Shown here: in pieces, positions 27,876 to 35,885 of the stretch
Layout: every line of letters begins with the position of its first letter
Numbering within the stretch: position 1 is the first letter of the stretch
DNA from: Pseudomonas batumici
GTDB lineage: Bacteria; Pseudomonadota; Gammaproteobacteria; Pseudomonadales; Pseudomonadaceae
Direction of reading: 5' to 3'
Assembly (NCBI RefSeq): GCF_000820515.1
Contig: NZ_JXDG01000070.1
Location: 62,001-126,000 of the forward strand
DNA: 64,000 nucleotides
Position numbers and translations under genes: made by a program
The notes under the pieces: model-generated
The model's input: only the letters and a program-made list of their open reading frames with translations
What the model was told of the DNA's origin: nothing
Database searches by the model: none

Positions 27876-29930
27876 TTACAGATCCAGCACCAGCGGTTCC
27901 GTGCTTTTGGCCGGAATCGCACAACAGATTAACACCTGCCCCTCGCCCGGCAACTCCGCGGGCGGCAGTGGATAATGCACCTGCCCACTGATCAGGCGGG
28001 TGCTGCAGGTTCCACAAGAGCCGCCCCGGCAACTGAACTCAGGCTGCAAACCCCGGCTCTCAGCCAACGCCAGCAGGCTTTCACCCTCCGGCTGCCACCG
28101 CGCCTCCTTGCCCGAACGATGGAACACCACCGGCACCGACTGTGTAGCCGCCGGCGGCTGCTCGATCCGAGGGACACCCGGATCCTGGCGGCGGCGCAAC
28201 GTCGAGGGCCCGAAAGTCTCCGCATGAATACGCTCGTCGCGGATATCCATATCGCGCAACTGATCGTACAGCCCCTGGGTAAAACCACCCGGGCCGCACA
28301 GGACAAAATCCACCGAATCATAGTCATCGACCGTCAGCACGGCCCTCAGTACTTCGACATCGAGTCGACCTTGCAGGTGATAATCCTCGCCCGGAACCGC
28401 ATCAGGCTCCGGTTGGCTCAGCAGTCGGACCACCTGGACCGTGTCGCCGGCACGGGCCAACAATTCATCCAGCTCGGTCCTGAACGGCAACTCCGCCAAC
28501 GACCGGGCACTCTGGAACAATACCGTGGGTCGCATCCGCCGGGTGCGTTTGCCCTGGTACACCACCTCCCGCAACATCGACAGCAAGGGCGTAATCCCCA
28601 CGCCCGCCGCCAGCAATACCAGCGGGCGCTGCTCATGGGTCCCCAGCGTGAAATGCCCCTGCGGCGCACGCACCTCCAGCACATCACCGACCTTGAGTTG
28701 CTCATGTATATGGGACGACACTCGGCCGTCGCGCTTGACGCTGATCCGGCAGAACTCATCCGACGGCGCCCCCGACAGGCTGTAGGTGCGAATCTGCGTC
28801 TGCCCGTCCAGATTGAAACGCAGCGGCAAATGCTGCCCGGCCTGAAACACGGGCAATCCCGCCCCGTCTGTCGGCTCCAGGTACAGCGAGCGAATGCTGC
28901 GACTTTCCTCAATAATCCGACTGATCCGCAAAGGCCGCCAAGCGTTGCCCAAAGCCTCGGCCTGCAGACGCGCGGCGGCCTTCTCCCAGCTGCCGGTCAT
29001 CAGGCTGTTCGGTGAAAAACCCTCGAACTTCCAGCGCAAGGTCGAAGCCGCCGGGCGCCGCACACAATGTTCCACGTGGAACGTCCACAAACGTTCGGCG
29101 CCCTGAAAGGCCTTCACCAGCGGCCCTTCCAGGATGACCTCGGTCCGCCCGCTGAGCTGCAGCAGGTCACCGCTATTGAAATCGATAAACAACAGGCCGG
29201 CACGGGGATTGACCAGCAGATTGCCCAGGGTATTGAAATGCAGGTTGCCGGCGAAATCCGGGATAGTCAGGCGGTCACCTTCCACCCGGACAAAGCCGCT
29301 TTGCCCGCCACGATGGGAGACATCCACGGAACGGGCACCGTCGATATCCACATAACTGGCGACGAAGAAGGTATCGGCGGCGCGGACCATTGCCGTCGCC
29401 ACGGCGTCCAGGCCGTGCGAGCGATGAACCACTTGTGTCGTCGGGTCCGGCGCGGGCACCCGTTCGAACTGGCGCAACTGGATGTACTGCGGACAGTTGC
29501 CGAATGCATGTTCCACGGCAACGCTCAAACCTTGCCCAGAGCGCGCCGTGACACGCCCATTGATGCGATTGCGCCGCCGGGTGTGCAGTTCGATCCCCAA
29601 CAGGCCGATGGCCGCGCCGGTTTGCAGGGCTGAATACGTGGGATCGCCCAGCTGTGGAAAACTCTCCACTTGCAGAAGCCTCGGCTCGGGAGAAAAGGCA
29701 AAGCCGGGCTCACCTTCAAACAGGCTCGCCCATGGGTTGCCTTCGTCGTCCACGCTGCCAAACAGCAGGAACGGCAACTGCCGATAAAAATCACGGTGCT
29801 GGTCCGGCATATAGTCGCGAATCACCTTGGGGCCGAACTCCGCCATCCGTTCGGCGACCCCGACGTGGGCCTGCATCCGCAGTTCGCCGGCATGCCAGGG
29901 TGAGGTTCTGGAGGGGCTGTGTGGGTTCAT
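27876..29930 (-). CDS. Three-domain fusion: PNPOx-like flavoprotein + ferredoxin-NADP reductase + 2Fe-2S ferredoxin
   Basis: A 684-residue cytosolic redox protein. The N-terminal third (about 40-250) is a pyridoxamine-phosphate-oxidase-like FMN domain (LPFLLFGSVDDEGNPWASLF, GNLLVNPRAGLLFIDF). The middle (about 340-570) is an FNR module with RTYSLSGAP for FAD, GVGITPLLSMLR and VDFVLCGPGGF. The C-terminus is a plant-type ferredoxin with FSCRGGSCGTCSTR and LICCA as 2Fe-2S ligands. Electrons probably pass NAD(P)H-FAD-FeS to an acceptor. GGAG lies nine bases ahead of the ATG. It follows a GST gene on the same strand. A parS site lies inside the gene. The substrate is unknown. Confidence 0.88.
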   Translation of the reverse strand: MNPHSPSRTSPWHAGELRMQAHVGVAERMAEFGPKVIRDYMPDQHRDFYRQLPFLLFGSVDDEGNPWASLFEGEPGFAFSPEPRLLQVESFPQLGDPTYSALQTGAAIGLLGIELHTRRRNRINGRVTARSGQGLSVAVEHAFGNCPQYIQLRQFERVPAPDPTTQVVHRSHGLDAVATAMVRAADTFFVASYVDIDGARSVDVSHRGGQSGFVRVEGDRLTIPDFAGNLHFNTLGNLLVNPRAGLLFIDFNSGDLLQLSGRTEVILEGPLVKAFQGAERLWTFHVEHCVRRPAASTLRWKFEGFSPNSLMTGSWEKAAARLQAEALGNAWRPLRISRIIEESRSIRSLYLEPTDGAGLPVFQAGQHLPLRFNLDGQTQIRTYSLSGAPSDEFCRISVKRDGRVSSHIHEQLKVGDVLEVRAPQGHFTLGTHEQRPLVLLAAGVGITPLLSMLREVVYQGKRTRRMRPTVLFQSARSLAELPFRTELDELLARAGDTVQVVRLLSQPEPDAVPGEDYHLQGRLDVEVLRAVLTVDDYDSVDFVLCGPGGFTQGLYDQLRDMDIRDERIHAETFGPSTLRRRQDPGVPRIEQPPAATQSVPVVFHRSGKEARWQPEGESLLALAESRGLQPEFSCRGGSCGTCSTRLISGQVHYPLPPAELPGEGQVLICCAIPAKSTEPLVLDL
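29068..29083. other. parS centromere site inside the FNR-fusion gene
   Basis: TGTTCCACGTGGAACG matches the canonical parS 16-mer at 15 of 16 positions. On the minus strand it encodes part of TFHVEH in the oxidoreductase. Confidence 0.85.
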
Positions 29931-29985
29931 CGCGACGTCTCCACGGAAAACCTTCCCGGCCCGAGACCGGGAGGCTTCATTGACT

Positions 29986-30615
29986 TCAGGCTGTCTGCAA
30001 ACCGACCACGGTGCGCGGCATCGGTACAAAGCCTGGCAGCGCTTCGATGCGAGCCAGCCAGGCCCGGACATTAGGGTAGTCGGCCAGCGAGACATTGCCT
30101 TCCGGCGCATGGGCGATATAGCTGTAACCGGCGACGTCGGCGATGGTCGGCGTATCCCCCACCAGATAGGACGAGTGGCTCAGTTCCTGCTCGACGACCT
30201 TGAGCAAGGCATGGGAACGGCTGATCGCTTCTTCCGCGTCATAGGGTGCACCGAAGGCCGTGATCAGGCGGGCCCGGGCCGGACCGAAGGCAATCGGCCC
30301 CGACGCCACCGACAACCAGCGTTGCACATGGGCGGCGCCAACCGGATCGGTGGGCAGCCAACGGCCTTGCCCATACTTGAGCGCCAGGTACACCAGAATG
30401 GCCGTGGAGTCGGCGAGGATAACGCCTTGATCATCGATGACCGGCACCTGGCCAAAGGCATTCAGGGCCAGGTATTCCGGCTTTTTATGGGCACCGCTGG
30501 GCAGATCCACATGAATCAGTTCCACCGGCAGACCGAGCAGGGACAACATCAGTTCGACACGGTGAGCGTGGCCGGAACGAGGAAAATTGTAGAGCTTGAT
30601 GGCGTTCTGAGGCAT
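29986..30615 (-). CDS. Glutathione S-transferase family protein
   Basis: A 209-residue cytosolic GST. The N-terminal thioredoxin-fold half has KLYNFPRSGHAHRVELMLSLLG (catalytic Ser/Tyr region), the cis-Pro in FGQVPVIDD and the glutathione-binding ADSTAILVYLA. The helical C-terminal half has the N-capping box region GDTPTIADVAGYSY. It lies 55 bases upstream of the FNR-fusion gene on the same strand and 125 bases downstream of a LysR gene, so the three may work together, perhaps in detoxification. Confidence 0.9.
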   Translation of the reverse strand: MPQNAIKLYNFPRSGHAHRVELMLSLLGLPVELIHVDLPSGAHKKPEYLALNAFGQVPVIDDQGVILADSTAILVYLALKYGQGRWLPTDPVGAAHVQRWLSVASGPIAFGPARARLITAFGAPYDAEEAISRSHALLKVVEQELSHSSYLVGDTPTIADVAGYSYIAHAPEGNVSLADYPNVRAWLARIEALPGFVPMPRTVVGLQTA

Positions 30616-30740
30616 GACCGACTCCAGGGCAGAAGCGCGACCCGGGATGGTTCGCGCTGATGGAGTAATCTTCCCCCTTCAGCGAAAACAACAGAATCAC
30701 CAGAAACGGCAATCCATTCTTTCAGAAACTGAAAGGGTGA

Positions 30741-31643
30741 TCAGCCTCTCAGATTCGGATCCTCGCGCAGGGCCGCGACCACGAAGTCGACAAAGCTGCG
30801 CACCCGCACGGACGTCGTGCGACCACCTTGATACACCACATGGATCGGCAGCGGCGGCAACTCGAAATCCTCCAGCACGATCTCCAGCTCGCCGCTCGCC
30901 AACTTGTCTGCCACTTGATAGGACAGCAGCCGAGTCAGACCAAAGCCCATGCAGGCGGCGCGGATGGCAGCCCGATTCGCAGTCAGCGCCAATCGCGGTT
31001 CCAGACGGATGCTCAAGGGTTTGTCGCCGTCGAGAAACTGCCAGTTCCTGACCTGTGAAGCCGACGCGGCCATGACGATCTGCGCCTGGCGCAATTCGTC
31101 CGGATGCTTCGGTCGGCCCTGCTTGTCGAGATAAGTCGGCGAAGCGCAGACCACCCGGCGTACCTGCCCTACCCTGACGGCGTGATAACCGCTGTCGGGC
31201 AACTCGCCGATCCGCACCGCGACGTCGATCCCGTCCTCGGCCATGGGCACCACGCGATCCACCAGCAATGCGTTGATATCCACCGCCGGATACTGCGCCA
31301 GGTACTGCACCATCACGGGGGTGACGTACAGCTCTCCGAACAGCACCGGCGCAGTCATGGTCAGTTGGCCACTGGGGCGGGCGTGACTGTCGGCGGCCGA
31401 GGCCTCGGCTTCCTCCATCGCGGCGAGGATACGCCGGCAGTCGTCCAGGTAACGTTGCCCGGATTCGGTCAGGTTCACATTGCGCGTGGTACGAACCAGC
31501 AACTGGGCGCCGATACGTTGTTCCAGCGCCGCCACCGCCCGGGTCACGCTCGGTGCCGAGAGGGCGAGACGCCGTGCCGCCGCCGCAAAGCCCTGCTCCT
31601 GGGCCACGGCGACGAACACCTGCATTTCCTGGAATCTGTCCAT
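30741..31643 (-). CDS. LysR-family transcription regulator
   Basis: A 300-residue regulator. The N-terminal helix-turn-helix is FVAVAQEQGFAAAARRLALSAPSVTRAVAALEQRIGAQLL. The effector domain (about 90-300) resembles the group that controls GSTs and oxidoreductases (CrgA/DsdC-like). It is codirectional with the GST and FNR-fusion genes and 37 bases from an alpha/beta hydrolase gene upstream on the same strand; any of these may be targets. The effector is unknown. Confidence 0.9.
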   Translation of the reverse strand: MDRFQEMQVFVAVAQEQGFAAAARRLALSAPSVTRAVAALEQRIGAQLLVRTTRNVNLTESGQRYLDDCRRILAAMEEAEASAADSHARPSGQLTMTAPVLFGELYVTPVMVQYLAQYPAVDINALLVDRVVPMAEDGIDVAVRIGELPDSGYHAVRVGQVRRVVCASPTYLDKQGRPKHPDELRQAQIVMAASASQVRNWQFLDGDKPLSIRLEPRLALTANRAAIRAACMGFGLTRLLSYQVADKLASGELEIVLEDFELPPLPIHVVYQGGRTTSVRVRSFVDFVVAALREDPNLRG

Positions 31644-31680
31644 GGATTGACCGACTCGCTCCTACCGAGGATTGCGGTGA

Positions 31681-32496
31681 TTAGACAGGCAGCTCTGACA
31701 GGAAGGTCAGCAGCGCATCGTTCACGAACGTCGGGTTTTCGATACTGGAAATATGCCCAGCATCCGGTATCCCGATGTAATCGCAGCCGATCAACTCGGC
31801 CATTTCCCAGGCTTCGCTCGGCGGCCGGGGCTTGTCCTGCTCACCGCCCATCACCAGGGTGCTCCCGGCATCCAATGCCGACAGCGCGGCCAGACGATCG
31901 TCACGCCCGAAGATCAGTCGTCCCAGCGGTACGACGCTGTCACGCAGGCGCTCGCTCGACCAGGTCGCCAGGGATGCGCGAAACGCCTGGTAGAACGGCA
32001 GCTGCGGATCGATACCCGGTTTGAAGAAAATCGGCACGATCGCGTCGAGCAGCGGCGGCGGAACGCTGCCGGCGTCCTCGATCATTTTCAGCATCGAGAA
32101 ATAATACTGTCGGGTCGGCGCTGGCTCTTCACCTGCGTAGGTGTCCATCAACACCAGACCACGAACGCGCTCGGGTGCCGCCAGGGCCAGACGGGCGCCC
32201 CACATGCCGCCAACCGACAGGCCGACCAGGCTGAAACGCTGAATCTCCAGGTGATCCAGCAAGGCCAGCACCTGGTTCGCCAGATCGTCGAGGCCATGGG
32301 TAGTGTCCGGCAACGGCCCTGACTGCCCGTGGCCCCAGAGCTCCGGCACGATCACCCGATAGTGCTGCGAAAGCGCCGCGATCTGCGGCGCCCACATACC
32401 GCTGTCCCACAGGTAGCTGGAACCCAGCACCACCACCTCGCCCACACCCTGGTCGAGGAAATGAAGCGGTTGCCCATCGATCGTCACAAACGGCAT
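31681..32496 (-). CDS. Alpha/beta hydrolase (3-oxoadipate enol-lactonase-like)
   Basis: A 271-residue serine hydrolase. The nucleophile elbow is LVGLSVGGMWG (Ser about residue 98), with the oxyanion region LGSSYLWDSGMW early and the catalytic His in IPDAGHISSIENP near the end. The fold and length match lactonase/esterase members such as PcaD, but no catechol pathway genes are nearby. GGGGGAAT stands just before the ATG at 32496. Substrate unknown. Confidence 0.85.
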   Translation of the reverse strand: MPFVTIDGQPLHFLDQGVGEVVVLGSSYLWDSGMWAPQIAALSQHYRVIVPELWGHGQSGPLPDTTHGLDDLANQVLALLDHLEIQRFSLVGLSVGGMWGARLALAAPERVRGLVLMDTYAGEEPAPTRQYYFSMLKMIEDAGSVPPPLLDAIVPIFFKPGIDPQLPFYQAFRASLATWSSERLRDSVVPLGRLIFGRDDRLAALSALDAGSTLVMGGEQDKPRPPSEAWEMAELIGCDYIGIPDAGHISSIENPTFVNDALLTFLSELPV

Positions 32497-32751
32497 TGAA
32501 TTCCCCCTTCGCAAATGGATGAAACCGCGAGTGCCTTGCCCCTTGCACCCGGAATCAAGAGATCGGACAGCGTTGCCTGCACGCGTTCAAATGTCCAGCG
32601 GTATGCGACGTTGACGGGTCAGGCATTTTTCATTAGCCTGAAGTGGTCTGGATATATACGGAGCTTCTACCTTTCAGGTCTGAAGTGTTCAGATGCCGCC
32701 ATTGGTTCTCGGCCGTGCCGGTTGATGGGTTAATCCCTAAGGGCTTCCGCG

Positions 32752-32780
32752 AAACCCCCTTCATTGGGGGTTTGCTTTTT
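32752..32780 (+). terminator. Rho-independent terminator without an upstream gene
   Basis: AAACCCCC and GGGGGTTT pair around a six-base loop and are followed by GCTTTTT. The 250 bases before it on this strand carry no gene, so it may end a small RNA transcript. Confidence 0.7.
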
Positions 32781-32785
32781 CTACA

Positions 32786-33204
32786 GCCGCCCCTTCTTCC
32801 TCATGCTCAAAGCACTGTTTCTCGCCGCTTTGATCGATGTCCCCTGCGTCGTGTTCGGGATTAGTTGACCGCTATAGAAGATGCTTCGGGTACGCTCGTG
32901 GGGCAGCCACAATCGGTAATAATCCTTACCTTGTCGCCATACCAGCCTGAATACTACCCTTCGAATGTCGCTGCTCATTCAGCGATCGGGCCTGGAAACC
33001 CGGTAAGAAATCAGGCGCTCGACGCCTCCATGAATTACGATTGCAGGCGTTTTTTTGTGCCCGCATATCTGTGTCATGGCGGCTGTGCGCGGGAGACCTT
33101 CGGGTCTGCCGGGGTCCTGATTTCCCGGTTTCCAGCCTGCGTACAGCTGCCACCCTTCGCCTGGAAACGAATGGTCGCGGCTCCTCAAAATCAGGAGTTA
33201 TGCC
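32786..33204 (+). ncRNA. Candidate structured leader or small RNA upstream of the DUF3077 gene
   Basis: About 400 bases without a convincing gene, but with two hairpins in plus orientation. One is terminator-like: ACGCCT and AGGCGT (33022-33050) followed by seven T. The other is a UUCG-capped stem (GGGAGACC, TTCG, GGTCTGCC at 33091-33110). Together they suggest a transcript that ends or pauses at 33056, upstream of a leader peptide and the DUF3077 gene. Confidence 0.4.
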
Positions 33205-33279
33205 ATGGATGTTTGTATCTTCTCGTTGCTTCACACTGATGCCGGTTCCGCCTCCGCAACTTCTGGAGGTGTCCAATGA
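33205..33279 (+). CDS. Possible 24-residue leader peptide coupled to the DUF3077 gene
   Basis: The frame from ATG at 33205 encodes 24 residues (MDVCIFSLLHTDAGSASATS...) and ends in TGA that overlaps the ATG of the next gene (ATGA). AGGAG ends seven bases before its ATG. The good ribosome binding site and the overlap suggest a translated leader that couples translation to DUF3077; no amino-acid run suggests attenuation. Confidence 0.5.
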   Translation: MDVCIFSLLHTDAGSASATSGGVQ

Positions 33280-33554
33280 ACGACCATCCCCCGATCAAGA
33301 CCCTCGGTGTCATTACCTTTGCCTCCTGCGGCGCGGGTGATCAGCAGTTGTTCCGAGTCAACCCCGATGTCCCAATCAAGGACGCCATGGAGCACGCCTC
33401 CAACCTGTTTTACTGCGCCAAGCACCTGGCCCTGGACGCCGCCATGGAGACAGATGGAAAGCGTTATGCCTGGGCCTCCCACTACCTCTGCGAGATGGGC
33501 AAAGCAGTGGTCGATGACCTGAACCAGAGAATGTTGTCTAGCCAAAAGGCCTAG
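33276..33554 (+). CDS. DUF3077 family protein
   Basis: A 92-residue protein of DUF3077, a family of small soluble proteins largely limited to Pseudomonas and often present in many copies per genome. Typical is the central VPIKDAMEHASNLFYCAKHLALDAAME. Function unknown. GGAGG lies seven bases before the ATG, and the start overlaps the stop of a 24-residue upstream frame. It is the last core-like gene before the AT-rich island. Confidence 0.8.
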   Translation: MNDHPPIKTLGVITFASCGAGDQQLFRVNPDVPIKDAMEHASNLFYCAKHLALDAAMETDGKRYAWASHYLCEMGKAVVDDLNQRMLSSQKA

Positions 33555-33605
33555 GCTGGGGGAGCCACTGACAGGTCGCAATTGTCGACTCAAACAAAAC
33601 TGCAG

Positions 33606-33708
33606 TTGTAGGAGCAAGCTTGCTCGCGATGGACGCCAACGATGACGCAGGTAACCTGCGCACTGCAGCGTCTTCATACTCGGCGCGAGCAAGATTGGTC
33701 CCACACAG
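33606..33708. repeat. REPIN of a second REP type
   Basis: TTGTAGGAGCAAGCTTGCTC and GCGAGCAAGATTGGTCCCAC form an inverted pair. The core (GAGCAAGCTTGCTCGCGATG) differs from the CCGGCTTGC type found elsewhere in the window. Confidence 0.8.
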
Positions 33709-33942
33709 CGAAAAATAGATCCACGCCCTCCCCTCACGCCGGAATCATAGTTATTCCAGTGCGGCGAAACCTCACCATACTTATCTAGCCGCAGCCGAAT
33801 CAGCTCTACGTAAGTAAAAGCGCTTTGCCGTGTGAGTTTGTAATTTCCTGCATATGATTGAAGCATTGAGTGCACGTCAATGTTCCTGACTGGGCCCGTG
33901 ACGGCATGCGTTGTCAGCATCCATGGAATCAAGGGAGTGAAG

Positions 33943-35043
33943 ATGAAAAGGTTGATGGCAAATGGAATCAGGAGGTGGTGGTGCGGTATCTCAGTTCCGC
34001 TGATCGTAGGATTTGCATGCTCAACCGCATCCGCTGCCCCTTACACAGTCACAAGAGGCAGTGACGGGACTGAGCAGATCACTCTGGATGAAATTCAAAT
34101 CGAAGGCACATTCACCGGTCCGCGTAAGAACCTGTGTGGGGACTGCAGGGATGGCGTCTATAACCCAAAGCAGACCAAACCCTCCCTGCCGAACCCGTCA
34201 GCTGCGCCAACCAAATCACAGCAGCAAATCGAGATTGAGGCCAAGCAGGCGTTCGACGATGCCGCCGTGCTCTATGTGCGCAAGATTCGCCAGGACGAAG
34301 AGCCGCTTGAAAATGAGTCAATGGTTGTAAAGTGGCTCGAGGACAAGCTCAAAGACAAGCTGTTGCCCACCGGTCCCTGGGGGACGGTGCTGGATTCGCT
34401 CGAACCAACAGTAGGGGGCGTATCGGAGTTCGACAAGGCCAAAGACAAAGAGGAAATGAAGAGGCTGAGAACCGAGATCGAGGCTGAGGAACGTCAGCTT
34501 CGCCGCGATCGAGAGCAAAACGCGAAGCTCTATGAAGAGAACATGCGTTACCTGGAACCCAAGCTTCCTCCAGAAGAGATAGCTCGCGGTGTTGCGGCAT
34601 TACCCGAACTGAACAAAATGCAAGATGCCCTCGTCGCTCGCGCAAGACTGCGATCTGAAGACTATGGCTACGTCGTTCAGCAACTGCTCAGTCGGACTCG
34701 TTTCGACGCGGATATACGGATGCCGGCGGAGACTTATAAAAAGGTCTCGAGTGAAATATGGCGCACCACTCCCTCCAACGTATGTACCGTACCAACGACA
34801 CCAACCGTGACCTGTGTGCTCAATGGCTTTCGCAAAGGCCAGCCCTGCACATGCCCCAACGTGCCAGTGGTGGGGACAACCTCTCGATATCCCACGGGGA
34901 GTATTTGTCGCCATGATGATGTTTCGGTGGACCTACGACAGCTCTTCCCTGCCCGGGCGCAGTGTGGCATTCCGGTTGATGTCAGTGTCAATCCGGGCTT
35001 CCCGAGGTGGGAGTATCTACGCGGTGTGATCAGTGAGAGGTAG
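33943..35043 (+). CDS. Exported protein of unknown function in the glmS island
   Basis: A 366-residue protein. A basic N-terminus and hydrophobic stretch (about residues 10-30, ending SASA) form a signal peptide. The N-terminal mature part carries CGDC; the middle (about 150-240) is a highly charged predicted coiled coil (KDKEEMKRLRTEIEAEERQL); the end has several cysteines (CTVPTTPTVTC, QPCTCPN) suggesting disulfides. No family is recognised. GC content is below that of the core genes. GGAG stands five bases before the ATG. It lies upstream of the AbiE pair without evident linkage. Confidence 0.65.
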   Translation: MKRLMANGIRRWWCGISVPLIVGFACSTASAAPYTVTRGSDGTEQITLDEIQIEGTFTGPRKNLCGDCRDGVYNPKQTKPSLPNPSAAPTKSQQQIEIEAKQAFDDAAVLYVRKIRQDEEPLENESMVVKWLEDKLKDKLLPTGPWGTVLDSLEPTVGGVSEFDKAKDKEEMKRLRTEIEAEERQLRRDREQNAKLYEENMRYLEPKLPPEEIARGVAALPELNKMQDALVARARLRSEDYGYVVQQLLSRTRFDADIRMPAETYKKVSSEIWRTTPSNVCTVPTTPTVTCVLNGFRKGQPCTCPNVPVVGTTSRYPTGSICRHDDVSVDLRQLFPARAQCGIPVDVSVNPGFPRWEYLRGVISER

Positions 35044-35237
35044 CGCCGCATGGAGTAGTACGGCGCCGGGCTTAGTGTGAAGGGAGCAGGGTCCCCCGGT
35101 GCTTCTCTCCAGAGATGACAGTTCGAAGCGCAGGCCCGATTCGCTGGCGAACGGTCCATCAAACTCGAAATTGACCAGATTGAGGTGGGCCCGCGTGCGA
35201 TACGTGGAGTTGGCAAACTGGTTAATATTTGATCGCT

Positions 35238-35265
35238 TGTCAGAAACCATGCTAGAGTTCTGACA
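35238..35265. promoter_or_regulatory. Inverted repeat in the abiE promoter, probable AbiEi operator
   Basis: TGTCAGAA and TTCTGACA are exact inverted arms 12 bases apart, 30 bases before the antitoxin start. AbiEi antitoxins are known to autoregulate by binding inverted repeats in their own promoter; the match to that pattern is inferred. Confidence 0.65.
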
Positions 35266-35294
35266 TTGCATCAAACCTCTTGGAAAGCGCCCTC

Positions 35295-35885
35295 ATGAAG
35301 AAACTTCCTGAAATGATCATTCAGCGCAGCCAGTCTCTGCCCGAAGGCGAAGTGCTGTCCCCTAAAGAGTTCTTGAGCATCGGTAGTCGTGCAGCGGTTG
35401 ATCAAGCGTTTTCTCGCTTGGCCAGAACTGGGAAACTGATGCGTATCTGCCGCGGAATGTACGTAGCACCGGTGAAAAGCCGTTTTGGTACTCGTGCCCC
35501 AGAGCCAGAGAAGGTTGTTCAAGCGCTTGCCGAGAAAACTTGCGTAGAAGTGACATCCAGCGGGGCCCGAGCGGCTAATAGCCTGGGTTTGACGCAGCAA
35601 GTACCCGTTCGCCAGGTCTTTCTCACCAGTGGCCGCGCCCGCACCTTGAGAATTGGAAAGTCCGAGGTTCAAATTAAACACGCGCCTAAGTGGATGCTTG
35701 CTCCCACCGCCGCAGGCGAAGCGGTGCGGGCGCTTGCCTGGCTAGGCGAAAAGCACGCCTCCAGCACAATCCACCAGTTGCATCGTTTGCTTTCCAAACG
35801 CGAGTGGGACCGACTTCTGAGCTTCCGAGCGGTTTTACCATCCTGGATGGCAGGTATGATTGGTGCAGAGGCGATCCATGGCTGA
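35295..35885 (+). CDS. abiEi: AbiEi-type antitoxin (DUF6088)
   Basis: A 196-residue antitoxin and transcription repressor of a type IV toxin-antitoxin pair. The N-terminal winged helix domain is seen in SIGSRAAVDQAFSRLARTGKLMRICRGMYV (about residues 28-60), and the second domain (about 65-196) matches DUF6088 (TSSGARAANSLGLTQQVP). It reads straight into the toxin gene with an 8-base overlap. ATG at 35295 is preferred to a TTG 15 bases upstream. AbiE systems cause abortive infection by some phages and stabilise mobile DNA. Confidence 0.85.
   Translation: MKKLPEMIIQRSQSLPEGEVLSPKEFLSIGSRAAVDQAFSRLARTGKLMRICRGMYVAPVKSRFGTRAPEPEKVVQALAEKTCVEVTSSGARAANSLGLTQQVPVRQVFLTSGRARTLRIGKSEVQIKHAPKWMLAPTAAGEAVRALAWLGEKHASSTIHQLHRLLSKREWDRLLSFRAVLPSWMAGMIGAEAIHG

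Noticed and set aside
32781..32978. 65-codon minus-strand frame between the hydrolase and DUF3077 genes
   Set aside because: No ribosome binding site or recognisable motif, and it overlaps the structured plus-strand leader region.
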